Assembly: GCF_008107625.1 (NCBI RefSeq)
Contig: NZ_SDKK01000011.1
Coordinates: 62,001-126,000, forward strand
Origin: Zoogloea oleivorans
Lineage (GTDB): Bacteria > Pseudomonadota > Gammaproteobacteria > Burkholderiales > Rhodocyclaceae
DNA length: 64,000 nucleotides
Direction: 5' to 3'
The position numbers and the translations under genes are program-made. The notes below the pieces were generated by a model. The model searched no databases. It was not told the origin of the DNA and was given only the letters and a program-made list of their open reading frames with translations. Below, in pieces: positions 40,201-49,121 of this stretch. Positions within the stretch are counted from its first letter, which is position 1. Each line of letters begins with the position of its first letter.

Positions 40201-41227
40201 GGATCTCGAGGTTGGACACCGAGAAACCGGACAGGCCGGCCTTGGGCTTGGAGCCGCGGCCGGTGGCACCTTCATCGCGAATCTCGCCGCCGGAGCCGGT
40301 GGAGGCCCCCGGGAAGGGCGAGATGGCGGTCGGGTGGTTGTGGGTTTCAACCTTGGCGAGGATGTGGGTCAGCTCTTCACGGTACTTCCAGGCGCCAGTG
40401 GCGTCCGGGTAGAGCTTGTCGACCGTTGCACCTTCGATCACCGAGGCGTTGTCGGAATAGGCGACAACGGTGCCTTCCGGGTGGGCCTTGTGGGTGTCGC
40501 GGATCATGCCGAAGAGGGTTTTCTCTTCCGGGCGGCCGTCGATGACCCAGTCGGCATTGAAGATCTTGTGGCGGCAGTGCTCGGAGTTCGCCTGGGCGAA
40601 CATCATCAACTCGACGTCGGTCGGGTTGCGCCCGACGCGGGTGAAGTTGTCCACCAAATAGTCGATTTCGTCGTCCGACAGGGCCAGGCCCAGCTCGCTG
40701 TTGGCCATCACCAGCGCGTCACGACCGCGGGCAAGGATGTCCACGGTGGTCAGGGGCTGCGGGGCGTAGTGCTGGAACAGGGCATGGGAAGCGTCGGGGT
40801 TATCGAGCACCGACTCGGTCATGCGGTCGTGGATCGCCGGCAGGACGGCTTCGCGGTCGCGGGCATCGAGGCCGCCGCGCAGATCGAAGCTGAGGGCGGT
40901 GCCGCGCTCGACACGAACGATCTTGTCGAAGCCGCACTGGTGGGCGATGTCGGTGGCCTTGGAGGACCAGGGCGAGATCGTGCCCAGGCGCGGCGTCACC
41001 ATTAGCAGGCTGCCGGCCGGCGCAGCGCCTTCCGGGTGGGCACCCAGCAGGTCCACCAGGCGGGCCAACTCGTCGGCGGACAGCGGAGCGGTGATTTCCG
41101 CGAAATACCAGTGCTCGACAGCCAGGCCCTTCAGACGGGGCAGGACTGTCTTGACCGAGTCGGTCAGCCGGGCAAGACGGGAACTGGAGAGGGCGGGCGC
41201 ACCGCGCAGCTTGAGGATTTCGGACAT
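37298..41227 (-). CDS. purL: Phosphoribosylformylglycinamidine synthase (large single-chain form)
   Basis: Fourth step of purine synthesis: FGAR plus glutamine and ATP to FGAM. The 1309 residues contain the N-terminal PurS-like part, the two-part synthase domain (for example [25 protein letters not shown]-type glycine-rich regions) and the C-terminal glutaminase with nucleophile Cys in [15 protein letters not shown] and a Gly-rich loop in [12 protein letters not shown]. The length fits the gammaproteobacterial/betaproteobacterial fused enzyme. ATG 41227 (MSEILKLRG) is the family start; an in-frame extension to 41326 is not conserved. Confidence 0.98.
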   Translation of the reverse strand: MSEILKLRGAPALSSSRLARLTDSVKTVLPRLKGLAVEHWYFAEITAPLSADELARLVDLLGAHPEGAAPAGSLLMVTPRLGTISPWSSKATDIAHQCGFDKIVRVERGTALSFDLRGGLDARDREAVLPAIHDRMTESVLDNPDASHALFQHYAPQPLTTVDILARGRDALVMANSELGLALSDDEIDYLVDNFTRVGRNPTDVELMMFAQANSEHCRHKIFNADWVIDGRPEEKTLFGMIRDTHKAHPEGTVVAYSDNASVIEGATVDKLYPDATGAWKYREELTHILAKVETHNHPTAISPFPGASTGSGGEIRDEGATGRGSKPKAGLSGFSVSNLEIPGFEQAWEEHYGKPERIASALDIMIEGPLGAAAFNNEFGRPNLTGYFRTFQQSVQDEVRGYHKPIMIAGGLGSIQAEQSFKVKFGPGTLLIQLGGPGMLIGLGGGAASSMATGTNTADLDFASVQRGNPEIERRCQEVIDACWQKGADNPILAIHDVGAGGLSNAFPELADSASLGAHFELREVHIEEPGMSPREIWSNESQERYVIAIAPENLEVFRALCERERCPFAVVGTASDDGRLVVSDRHFGNDAVDMEMQVLLGKPPKMTRNVSTRQVFVPPFDVTDIYLADACKRVLCMPAVASKNFLITIGDRSVGGMTARDQMVGPWQIPVADVAVTTMSYHGYLGEAFAMGERTPLATIDAPASGRMAIGEAITNIAAADIRSLGDVKLSANWMAAAGHRGEDVKLFKTVEAVSHFCQAAGISIPVGKDSLSMRTAWNDAGEDKQVVSPLSLIVTGFAAVQDVRRTLTPQLQFPEGVETELLLIDLGNNQNRLGGSVLAQAYNSVAEHAPDVDAAQLKAFFELIQKWRQDDLILAYHDRSDGGLFATLCEMAFASKCGLSVMLDTVAYDQYMNDVDGLDKRPDSLKGRFNDMLFKALFAEELGAVIQIRRADRSRFTEALRQARLSYHFVGEPNDRDEMRFWRNAKLVFQAPRAELLQLWSETSYRIARLRDDAECAKEEFDALADVANPGLSVALSYDAAEDIAAPFIATGVRPKVAILREQGVNSQAEMAAAFERAGFAPFDVHMSDLQAGRVHLSDFTGLAACGGFSYGDVLGAGQGWAKSILFNPMLREQFEAFFQRTDTFALGVCNGCQMMSNLAEIIPGAETWPRFQRNRSEQFEARFVMVEVQESPSILLAGMAGSRMPIVVSHGEGRAVFQGVDAQDNAKIALRYVDNSGAVAERYPFNPNGSPAGITGLTTPDGRFTIMMPHPERTARTVQMSWHPADLGEDSPWLRMFRNARKWVG

Positions 41228-41426
41228 GGCAGGGATGGGCGTCGAGGGTGGCAAAACCCGGGTCGGACACGAAAAGGACTCAGGATTATACCCGAGCACA
41301 AACCCTGCTCCGACCACCCTTTGCAAGTCGACGGACCCGCAAGTCGACCGGCATGCAATCCGGCCGTGCCACTGTCATTGGACGTGTGAGAGAATTCAGC
41401 CCTTCCCGCGTCTGCACACAGCCCCA

Positions 41427-42878
41427 ATGGCATCCCGTCGAGCCTCTTCCACGTCTCCACTCTGGTCGCGCATTTTCTGGGTGATCACGGTGATCTTCTG
41501 CGCCGCCGAGGTCGCGATTCTGGTCCAGGCTTACGGACACAACCAGGTCCAGAACGACCTGGCCAGACAAGTCGCACTGGTCCAGCAGGGCACGGCGGTC
41601 ACCTGGCAGATGGCGGCCGACATCGAGTCAGCCCCGCACGCTGATGAACCCGCCGGCCTGGTGCCCCAGGATCCCCGCGAGCGCTGGCTCAACGCAGCCC
41701 TGCAAGCCCTGCGCGCCGGTGGCACCGTTCATACCCTCGAGAACACGCAGATTGACATCCTGCCGGTGGAAGGCAGCGAAGCCCGGCTGGTGCTGATGGA
41801 CATCCTCGCCCGCTGGCGCAGCGTCACCCGACTCAACACCCTTAGCCCGGGCTCGGCAGCGGCGAAGGGCGAGCTGCGGGCACTCGGCCCGGCCATGGCC
41901 GAACTCGCCGCCCATCTGACGAAACAAAAGGACGACGCCACCCACGCCACCACAACCCTGACGGCCCTCGCCCTCGGCACCGGCCTGGCCGGCCTCATCG
42001 CCATCGGCACCCTGCACCTGCGCCAGGCACGCCAGTCGGAACGCTCCGGTCGCCTGATGCGCTCGATGATGAACCAGATCGGCGCCGGCGTTTGCATCCT
42101 CGGCAGCACCGACAAGATCGCCGACGCCAATCGTGCCGCCTGCCGCATGCTCGGCCGCCCGCGCAAAAGCCTGCGCGGCAAGCGCCTCGACGAAATTCTC
42201 AGCGAGAACGACGGCGTATGGACCGGCGAGCGGCCGGACGGCATGCCCATCGCTGTCGAACGCATTCCAGGCACCATCGAAGGCTACAAGGGCCCCCTGC
42301 GCATCGTGACCCTCCTCGACGTCACCGCCCGCCACCTGACCGCCGAATGCCTGCAGCACCTGGCGCACCACGATGCCCTCACCGGCCTGCCGAACCGCAG
42401 CTTCCTTGAGGGGCACTTCAAAAAGGAACTCGCCCGCAGCAAGGACACCGGCACGGTCCTCGGCGTGGCGGTCATCGATCTGGACGGCTTCAAGCCGGTC
42501 AATGACACCTACGGCCACGCCGTCGGCGACGCCCTCCTCGTGCAGATCGGCCAGCGCCTGGGCACCGCCCTGCGCATCAGCGACGTGATCGCCCGCACCG
42601 GTGGCGACGAATTCGTCGGCGTCTTTCCTGACGTCAACAACCGCGACAGCCTGTCCTTCCTGGGCGAACGCCTGCTCGGCGTCTTCACCCATCCCTTCGA
42701 GGTGATGGGACACACGCTTGCCATGAGCGGCAGCATCGGCCTCGCCATTGCTCCCGACGATGGCGCCGACCAGGACAGCATCCTGCGTGCCGCCGATGCG
42801 GCCATGTATAGGGCCAAGCAGGCCGGCAAGCGCGGCATGCAGTTGTCGGCCGTCAACACCAGCGGACGGGCAGCCTGA
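41427..42878 (+). CDS. Membrane diguanylate cyclase with PAS domain
   Basis: The 483-residue protein has transmembrane segments at about 14-34 and 178-196 enclosing a periplasmic sensor, then a PAS domain (about 205-300, NQIGAGVCILGSTDKIADAN) and a GGDEF domain with intact ARTGGDEFVG active site. An RxxD inhibitory I-site (RISD) lies five residues before it. It should make c-di-GMP in response to a periplasmic signal, with product feedback. ATG 41427 starts an open frame that continues far upstream only as antisense of purL. It precedes the PAP2 gene by 26 bp, so it may be cotranscribed with the lipid glycosylation genes. Confidence 0.92.
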   Translation: MASRRASSTSPLWSRIFWVITVIFCAAEVAILVQAYGHNQVQNDLARQVALVQQGTAVTWQMAADIESAPHADEPAGLVPQDPRERWLNAALQALRAGGTVHTLENTQIDILPVEGSEARLVLMDILARWRSVTRLNTLSPGSAAAKGELRALGPAMAELAAHLTKQKDDATHATTTLTALALGTGLAGLIAIGTLHLRQARQSERSGRLMRSMMNQIGAGVCILGSTDKIADANRAACRMLGRPRKSLRGKRLDEILSENDGVWTGERPDGMPIAVERIPGTIEGYKGPLRIVTLLDVTARHLTAECLQHLAHHDALTGLPNRSFLEGHFKKELARSKDTGTVLGVAVIDLDGFKPVNDTYGHAVGDALLVQIGQRLGTALRISDVIARTGGDEFVGVFPDVNNRDSLSFLGERLLGVFTHPFEVMGHTLAMSGSIGLAIAPDDGADQDSILRAADAAMYRAKQAGKRGMQLSAVNTSGRAA

Positions 42879-42904
42879 GGCCGGCAGGCAGTCAATCGGT
42901 TAAA

Positions 42905-43762
42905 ATGGCGGGCTTTGTCGCATCAGGCCCACTTTTGCCTCCTTCCGCCCTGCCCGATTCCCCCCCCTCGCCGGAGCCTTCAGCCTCCACGGCATTGCCG
43001 CGCCTGTGGGCCGTGCTGCCCGCGCTGCTGCTGGCGGCGCTGGCGATGGCGGTCGCCCTCGACGGTTCGAACCAGCAGATATTCCTCGCCCTGAATGCAG
43101 CAGCCAGCGGCTGGCTCCCGCCGACGGCGTGGTCAGCCATTACGCTGGGCGGCTCGGCCATCGGAACGATCGCCCTCCTCGCCCCGACCCTCAAGACACA
43201 ACCCCGCTGGCTGGCGTCAGCCTTCCTTGCCGCGCCCCTTGCCATCCTTTTCAGCAACGGGGCCAAGCGCTACTTCGACGTCATGCGTCCGGCCGGCGTG
43301 CTGCAAGCGGAAAGCTTCACCCTCATCGGCCAGAAGCTCTACGTACATTCCTTCCCGTCCGGCCATGCCACAACCGCTTTCCTCGCGGCGGCGGTAATCA
43401 TTCTGGCCTGGCCGAAGGCCGCCACCCGCTGGTGGGCCGCACCGGCGATCTGCGCGGCCGCTGCGCTGGTGGCCTTGTCGCGCATCGCGGTGGGCGCTCA
43501 CTGGCCCCTCGACGTGCTCACCGGCGCCGCCGGCGGCTGGCTGGCCGGCGTGCTCGGCACCTGGCTGTCAGGGCGTGTACGCTTCTGGCAGAAACCCGGG
43601 GGGGTTCGCAGCATGGCCGCCATCGCCCTCGCGACAAGCCTGGCCCTGCTGTTTGTGGATCTCGGCTACCCCCTCGCCCGCCTCTACCAGATCGGTCTGG
43701 CCGCCTGGGGAATCGGCGGCGCAGCAGCGGCCCTCATGAACAACCCGGAACGCGGCCCATGA
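42905..43762 (+). CDS. PAP2-family membrane phosphatase
   Basis: The 285-residue integral membrane protein has all three phosphatase motifs: KRYFDVMRP (KX6RP), FPSGH and SRIAVGAHWPLD (SRX5HX3D). Members act on undecaprenyl pyrophosphate, phosphatidic acid or lipid A phosphates. Its stop overlaps the next start (ATGA), and the following genes make and use polyprenyl-phosphate sugars, so recycling of the lipid carrier or dephosphorylation of the acceptor lipid is the likely job; this is inference. Confidence 0.9.
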   Translation: MAGFVASGPLLPPSALPDSPPSPEPSASTALPRLWAVLPALLLAALAMAVALDGSNQQIFLALNAAASGWLPPTAWSAITLGGSAIGTIALLAPTLKTQPRWLASAFLAAPLAILFSNGAKRYFDVMRPAGVLQAESFTLIGQKLYVHSFPSGHATTAFLAAAVIILAWPKAATRWWAAPAICAAAALVALSRIAVGAHWPLDVLTGAAGGWLAGVLGTWLSGRVRFWQKPGGVRSMAAIALATSLALLFVDLGYPLARLYQIGLAAWGIGGAAAALMNNPERGP

Positions 43763-44730
43763 ACTTCAAACGCCTGCTCGCCCTTGCCGTATCAGCCGGC
43801 CTGCTCGCCTGGCTGATGGCCGACGGACGCTGGCGCGGCCTCGGCGACGTGTTCGCCCGGCTCGACGCCCTCACGCTCGGCCTGTCGGCAGCCGGCTTCG
43901 CGCTGTCGTACGGGCTGCGCGCCCTGCGCGTCTTCGACGAATTCCGCGCCCAGGCCGGGCGGCGCTTCGGCACCTGCCTGCGCATCGTGCTGATCCACAA
44001 TGCGATGATCAACGTGGTGCCCTTCCGGGGTGGCGAAGCGGCCTTCCCGCTGCTGCTGCGCCAGAACTTCGGCATTCCCCTCCCACGCGCCATCGCCTCC
44101 CTGTTCTGGTTTCGCCTGCAGGATGCCTTCGTGGTGATGGCGCTCGCGGCCATCGTGTGGCCGGGCGTCCATCCGGGCCTCAAGGCAATCGCCGTCATCG
44201 GCGTCATCGTCACCGCCTGGTGGCTGCCGCGCTGGGCGCGGGCGCCGCACGACTGGGCCGACGGCAAGGCCTTCACCGCCAAGCTCGCCAAGGTGCGCGA
44301 CGCCTTCGCCGAAAGCACCCGTCACGCCCGCTACGGCTGGGTATGGACCATCGCCAACTGGACGGTGAAACTCGCCGCCCAGGCCTGCCTGCTGGCCGCG
44401 CTGATCCCCGCCGCCCTGGCTGTCGGTGCGGCCGGCGCCCTGGGAGCCGAACTGGCTGCCATCCTGCCCATCCAGGGCGTTGCCGGTTTCGGCACCTACG
44501 AAGCCGGCGCTGCCGCCGCACTGCTGCCCAGCGGCATTCCGCTGGCGGTCGGCCTGCAAGTGGCCTTGGCGCTGCACCTTTTCGTGATTGCCTGCTCGGT
44601 CACGTCCGGCGCCATTGCCTGGCTTTTCCCGGCCGCCCGGGTGCAGGAAACGACCGATCACGCATCGTCCGACATACAATCCGCCTCGTCCGCCGTCGAC
44701 GGGGCGCAAACCAGATCCACAGCCGAATAG
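43759..44730 (+). CDS. Lysylphosphatidylglycerol synthase-like transmembrane protein (UPF0104)
   Basis: The 323-residue protein has about seven to eight hydrophobic segments and the family hallmark NVVPFRGGEAAFPLLLR, with a second region PIQGVAGFGTYEAG near the C-terminus. It lacks the cytosolic aminoacyl transferase domain of MprF, so it resembles the flippase half only. Position between a PAP2 phosphatase and a GT2 enzyme suggests movement of a lipid or lipid-linked sugar across the membrane. ATG 43759 overlaps the PAP2 stop. Confidence 0.82.
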   Translation: MNFKRLLALAVSAGLLAWLMADGRWRGLGDVFARLDALTLGLSAAGFALSYGLRALRVFDEFRAQAGRRFGTCLRIVLIHNAMINVVPFRGGEAAFPLLLRQNFGIPLPRAIASLFWFRLQDAFVVMALAAIVWPGVHPGLKAIAVIGVIVTAWWLPRWARAPHDWADGKAFTAKLAKVRDAFAESTRHARYGWVWTIANWTVKLAAQACLLAALIPAALAVGAAGALGAELAAILPIQGVAGFGTYEAGAAAALLPSGIPLAVGLQVALALHLFVIACSVTSGAIAWLFPAARVQETTDHASSDIQSASSAVDGAQTRSTAE

Positions 44731-44735
44731 CCATC

Positions 44736-45794
44736 ATGACCGAATCCACCCAGCTCTCATCGCTTCCCCCGGCCACGCCGGACATTCCGGCCGATCTGCC
44801 TCCCCACCGCCTGTCGCTGGTCGTCCCGCTGTACAACGAGGAAGACAACGTGGACCCGCTTCTCGAACGCGTCCACCTGGCCCTCAATCCCTACCCCTAC
44901 CCGTGGGAAGTGGTGATCGTCGATGACGGCTCGTCCGACAACACCGTGCCCAATCTCGAGAAGGCCGCCAAGCGCTACGGCCCCCACGTGCGCATCGTGG
45001 CGCTGATGCGCAATTTCAAGCAGACCGCCGCCATGCAGGCCGGCCTCGACGCCGCCCGCGGCGACGTGATCGTTACCATGGACGGTGACCTGCAGAACGA
45101 CCCCATCGACATCCCGCGCATGGTCGGCCGCCTGCTCCGCGAAGACCTCGACCTGGTCGCCGGTTGGCGCAAGAACCGCAAGGACGGCATGATCCTGCGC
45201 AAGATCCCGTCGAAGATCGCCAACCGCCTGATCGCCCGCATCACCGGCGTGCACCTGCAGGACTACGGCTGCTCACTCAAGGCCTTCCGCGCCAGCGCCA
45301 TCAAGAACGTGCGCCTGTACGGCGAAATGCACCGCTTCATCCCGGCCTGGCTGGCTACCGTCACCACGCCGCGCAAGATCGCCCAGGAAGAAGTCACTCA
45401 CCACGCGCGCATGTTCGGCGAATCCAAGTACGGCATCTCGCGCACCTTCCGGGTCATTCTCGACCTGATCTTCGTCTACTTCTTCATGCGCTTCCGCACC
45501 CGCCCGGGCCACTTTTTCGGTGGTATCGGCCTCGGCCTCGGGGCGCTGGGCATGCTGATCCTGACCTACCTGACCGGCCTCAAAATCTTCACCGGCGCCT
45601 CCATCGGCACCCGGCCGCTGTTCTTCGGCGGCTTCTTCCTGATCATCGCCGGCGTCCAGATGGTCACCTCCGGCGTGCTCGCCGAACTGCTGACCCGCGT
45701 GTATTTCGAATCCGGCAACAGCCAGGCCTACGTGGCCCGCGAAACCGCGGCGCTGGACGACGGCCAGGGCTGGCACGCCGGCGACGGCAAGTAA
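44736..45794 (+). CDS. GT2 polyprenyl-phosphate glycosyltransferase (DPM/ArnC-like)
   Basis: The 352-residue enzyme has an N-terminal GT-A fold (LSLVVPLYNEEDNV, VVIVDDGSSDNT, the metal-binding MDGDLQNDP) and two C-terminal transmembrane helices (about 240-300). It would transfer a sugar from a nucleotide donor to undecaprenyl phosphate on the cytosolic face. It starts 5 nt after the LPG-like gene and is followed 12 nt later by an ArnT-like transferase, which likely uses its product. Confidence 0.9.
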   Translation: MTESTQLSSLPPATPDIPADLPPHRLSLVVPLYNEEDNVDPLLERVHLALNPYPYPWEVVIVDDGSSDNTVPNLEKAAKRYGPHVRIVALMRNFKQTAAMQAGLDAARGDVIVTMDGDLQNDPIDIPRMVGRLLREDLDLVAGWRKNRKDGMILRKIPSKIANRLIARITGVHLQDYGCSLKAFRASAIKNVRLYGEMHRFIPAWLATVTTPRKIAQEEVTHHARMFGESKYGISRTFRVILDLIFVYFFMRFRTRPGHFFGGIGLGLGALGMLILTYLTGLKIFTGASIGTRPLFFGGFFLIIAGVQMVTSGVLAELLTRVYFESGNSQAYVARETAALDDGQGWHAGDGK

Positions 45795-45806
45795 ATCGGG
45801 CGCCTC

Positions 45807-47369
45807 ATGAACGGATTTCAGTCTGCCGACGGGCGGCTCGCAGGAACGCTCCTCGGCCGCCTGATCCTCGTCCTGCCCCTCTTCGCCTTTTTGCTCCGAC
45901 TGGGCGGCGCGCCGCTTTTCGACGTGGACGAGGGCGCCTTCTCCGAAGCCACCCGCGAGATGTTCGAGCGCGGCGACTTCCTGTTCACCTACCTCAACGG
46001 CGCACCACGCTTCGACAAGCCGATCCTGATCTACTGGCTGCAATCGGTCGGCTACCTGATCTTCGGCCCCACCGAGTGGGCTTTCCGCCTGCCCTCGGCG
46101 CTGGCCGCCATCGTGTGGAGCTACGCCACCTACTTCTTCGCCCGCAAGCGCGTCGGTGAAGATGCGGCGCTGATCGCCCTGGCTGTTGCCTGCACGGCGC
46201 TCGGTCCCTTCGCCATCGGCCGCGCCGCCACCGCCGACGGACTTCTCAACTGCCTGCTCGCCCTCACCTTGTTCGACGTTTGGCGCCACCTCGAAAGCGG
46301 CCGTCGCGCGCCGCTGCTGCGCGCCTTCGTGTGGATCGGACTCGGTGCCCTGACCAAGGGCCCGGTGGCGCTGATCGTGCCGGGCACCGTCAGCCTGCTG
46401 TACTGCGCCAGCCGCGGCGAATGGAAAACCTGGCTGCGAACGGTCTTCAACCCGCTCGGCCTGCTCATCCTGATCGCCCTCGTCACCCCCTGGTACGCCT
46501 ACGCCTACCACCTTCACGGCCAGGACTTCATCAACGGCTTCATCATGAAGCACAACGTCCAGCGCTTCTCGGGTTCGCTCGAAGGCCACGGCGGCAGCGC
46601 CTTTTATTACCTGATCGCCGTGCCGCTGCTGCTGCTGCCGTGGAGCGGTCTGTTCGTCGTTGCACTAACCAAACTCCGCGCCGGCCTGAATGACCCACTG
46701 CAGCGCTTCCTGTGGATCTGGTTCGGCTTCGTGCTGGCCTTCTTCTCGCTGTCCGGCACCAAGCTGCCGCACTACGTGCTGTATGGCTGCACGCCGCTGT
46801 TCATCCTGATCGGCGTACACGCCGGCAACGCCCGCCGGGCCTGGCCGCATCTGGTCCTGCCGGGGCTGCTGTTCGTGCTGTTCGCGCTGCTCCCCAACCT
46901 GTTTGATGTACTGGCCCACAGCACGCTGGGCGACGGTTTTTACCGCGCCCAGCTCGGACGCGCCCTCGAAGTGGCCGACAGCATCTACATTGGCGCCACC
47001 GTCGGCGGGCTGATGGTGTGGCTGGCTTACGTGTTCTTCCCGAAGGTGTCGCTGATCAAGCGGCTCATCGTGACGGCGATCATTCAGGTCGGCCTGCTGG
47101 CCGGCATCGTTGTGCCTTACGCCGGTGAATTGGCCCAGGGCCCGGTGAAACGCGCTGGCCTCAAGGCCGCCGAAACCGGCGGTGAGGTACTGTTCTGGCG
47201 CTTCACCACCGCACCGAGCTTCAGTGTCTATCGTCAGGCGGTCACCCAGAAGGGTGATCCGCAAGCGGGCCAGGTGGCCCTGACCCGCACCGACCGCCTG
47301 CCGGTCGACGCGCCCGTCGACTACCTGTTCCGCGAAGGCGGCGTCGCATTGGTAAAAGTGAAACCGTGA
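45807..47369 (+). CDS. ArnT-like GT-C glycosyltransferase, first of two
   Basis: The 520-residue membrane enzyme has about 12 hydrophobic segments. The first periplasmic loop holds FDVDEGAFSEATREMFERGD, with the catalytic acidic pair of the PMT_2/ArnT family, followed by FDKPILIYWLQ. The family transfers sugars from polyprenyl phosphate to lipid A or other envelope acceptors. Its 3' end overlaps the next gene (GTGA), so both are made together. Sugar and acceptor are not known; there are no arnA/arnB homologues here, so aminoarabinose is not implied. Confidence 0.88.
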   Translation: MNGFQSADGRLAGTLLGRLILVLPLFAFLLRLGGAPLFDVDEGAFSEATREMFERGDFLFTYLNGAPRFDKPILIYWLQSVGYLIFGPTEWAFRLPSALAAIVWSYATYFFARKRVGEDAALIALAVACTALGPFAIGRAATADGLLNCLLALTLFDVWRHLESGRRAPLLRAFVWIGLGALTKGPVALIVPGTVSLLYCASRGEWKTWLRTVFNPLGLLILIALVTPWYAYAYHLHGQDFINGFIMKHNVQRFSGSLEGHGGSAFYYLIAVPLLLLPWSGLFVVALTKLRAGLNDPLQRFLWIWFGFVLAFFSLSGTKLPHYVLYGCTPLFILIGVHAGNARRAWPHLVLPGLLFVLFALLPNLFDVLAHSTLGDGFYRAQLGRALEVADSIYIGATVGGLMVWLAYVFFPKVSLIKRLIVTAIIQVGLLAGIVVPYAGELAQGPVKRAGLKAAETGGEVLFWRFTTAPSFSVYRQAVTQKGDPQAGQVALTRTDRLPVDAPVDYLFREGGVALVKVKP

Positions 47370-48820
47370 CCGACAACCGCTCCTGCGCCACAACGCTGGC
47401 CGTCATTGCGGCCATCCTGACCGCCTACCGGCTGTGGGTCATCAACCACCTCGGCATTGATCTCTACGTGGACGAGGCCTACTACTGGGGCTGGTCGCAG
47501 CACCTCGACTGGGGCTATTTCTCCAAGCCACCGGTCATTGCCGCGCTGATTGCCGCCAGCACCGCCATCTTCGGCAACGGCATCATCGCCATCAAGCTGC
47601 CGTCCCTGCTCATCTACCCGGCCACTGCTGCCGTGCTGTACGTCCTCGGCAAGCGTCTGTATTCGGTGCGGGTTGGTTTCTGGGCCGGGCTGGGCTTCAT
47701 GTCGATGCCGCTGGTGTCGGCCCTCGGGCTGTTCGTATCCACCGATGCGCCGCTGCTGCTGTGCTGGTCGCTGGCGCTGCTTTTTTTGCTGCGGGCACTC
47801 GAGCGCGACGGCTGGCGCGACTGGCTGGCCTGCGGCGCAGCCATCGGCGTTGGCCTGATGTCGAAATACACCATGGCCGCCTTCCTGCCCTCGGCCCTGC
47901 TGCTGCTCGCCCTCGACCCACAGCAGCGGCGCTGGCTGGCCCGGCCGCAGCCGTGGGTGGCCGTGTTGCTGGCCTGCGCCATCCTCGCCCCCAACCTGTA
48001 CTGGAACTGGACCCACGACTTCCCGACCTTCCGCCACACCGCCGACATCACGCGGGTCGGCCACGGTGAGCGCGGCTGGCATCCGGCCCAGCTGGGTGAG
48101 TTCATCGGCGCCCAGTGGCTGTCCCTCGGCCCGGTGCTCGGCATCCTGCTCATCTGGGCGCTGCTCAAGGCCCCCAAACTGTGGCGCCAGCCGGCCCATC
48201 GCACCCTGCTGATCTTCATCGTGCCACTACTCGCGCTGGTCAGTGCCCAGGCCCTCACCGGCCGGGCCAACGGCAACTGGGCGGCACCCATTTTTGTGGC
48301 TGCCTGCCTGCTGGTGCCGGCGGTATTCGTGGCCGAACGGCGGCGCTGGCTCGTCGCCGGCGTGGCGGTCAACCTGGTCGCCTCGGTGGGCGCCTACCAC
48401 TGGCCGGACATCGCCCACGCCACCGGCATCGAACTCACCGCCAAAAACGACCCCTACAAGCGCGCCCGCGGCTGGCTCCACCTCGCCGACGGCGTCCGCC
48501 CCTTCGTGGACGAGCACCCCGGCAGCATCCTGGTTGCCGAAGACCGGGAGCTCATCGCCCACCTGGTGTACCGCCTGCACCCGGCCGAATATGCCGCCTG
48601 GCATCCGGGCGGCACCCCCATCGACCACTACGAATTAGTCACCACCCTCGCCGACAAGCGCGGCCGCGACGTGCTTTACGTGAGCCGCAAGCCCGACATC
48701 CCCGCCATCGCCGAATGCTTCGCCAGCAGCGAAAAACTCGGCAAGGTCGTCGTGCCGATCCACAAAGACTTCAAGCGCGAGGTTTACGTCTTCCTGCTTA
48801 AGGACTTCAAGGGCTACTGA
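47366..48820 (+). CDS. ArnT-like GT-C glycosyltransferase, second of two
   Basis: The 484-residue membrane protein has about 10-12 hydrophobic segments and the loop YVDEAYYWGWSQHLDWGYF with the acidic pair of PMT_2 enzymes, followed by SKPPVIAALI. Its C-terminal soluble domain is shorter than that of the upstream paralogue. GTG start at 47366 overlaps the previous stop. It is the last gene of the run from 42905. Two transferases behind one donor synthase suggest two acceptors or two successive additions; this is inference. Confidence 0.86.
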   Translation: MTDNRSCATTLAVIAAILTAYRLWVINHLGIDLYVDEAYYWGWSQHLDWGYFSKPPVIAALIAASTAIFGNGIIAIKLPSLLIYPATAAVLYVLGKRLYSVRVGFWAGLGFMSMPLVSALGLFVSTDAPLLLCWSLALLFLLRALERDGWRDWLACGAAIGVGLMSKYTMAAFLPSALLLLALDPQQRRWLARPQPWVAVLLACAILAPNLYWNWTHDFPTFRHTADITRVGHGERGWHPAQLGEFIGAQWLSLGPVLGILLIWALLKAPKLWRQPAHRTLLIFIVPLLALVSAQALTGRANGNWAAPIFVAACLLVPAVFVAERRRWLVAGVAVNLVASVGAYHWPDIAHATGIELTAKNDPYKRARGWLHLADGVRPFVDEHPGSILVAEDRELIAHLVYRLHPAEYAAWHPGGTPIDHYELVTTLADKRGRDVLYVSRKPDIPAIAECFASSEKLGKVVVPIHKDFKREVYVFLLKDFKGY

Positions 48821-49121
48821 GTCGCGCTTGCTCACCCGCGGTTCTGCTTTGCCCACGCACCAAACGGGTTTGGACGCACAACACAGCGGCTTGCAAACGA
48901 AGCGTTTTGCTTCGCGCGCAAGCCGCCGGGCTTCGACCACAAGGCAATTTTCCTCGCACACGCCAGCACGCCGGTGCGTGCGCAAGCTGCCAGCGCAGAC
49001 TTGCGAGCCCTGGCGCCTCGCGCCCAAACCATTCCGCCTTGCACGCACCCCAAAAAGGGGCATCGCCACAGCCTGAAATCTTGCTCGCAAGACGCCAGCA
49101 CTTGCGCGCCCACCTCCGCGC
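48821..49121. repeat. Palindrome-rich 300-nt non-coding region
   Basis: No gene is supported. Dyads seen directly: CCAAAC-GG-GTTTGG (48860-48873); a long stem-loop with outer arms GCGGCTTGC / GCAAGCCGC and inner arms CGAAGC / GCTTCG (48886-48926); and CCCC-AAAAA-GGGG (near 49049-49061). The sequence also repeats variants of CTTGC and GCAAG throughout. The minus-strand frame that crosses the area is an extension of antisense frame over the glycosyltransferase and is rejected. The region may be a dispersed structured repeat or encode a structured RNA; its end at 49122 coincides with the rmuC stop. Confidence 0.55.

Noticed and set aside
37367-41005. 1212-codon open frame antisense to purL
   Set aside because: Same reason: compositional shadow of a clear, full-length purine enzyme.
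45807-48820. arn operon for aminoarabinose modification of lipid A
   Set aside because: The ArnC-like and ArnT-like genes are present but arnA, arnB and arnD homologues are absent, so the sugar cannot be assigned.
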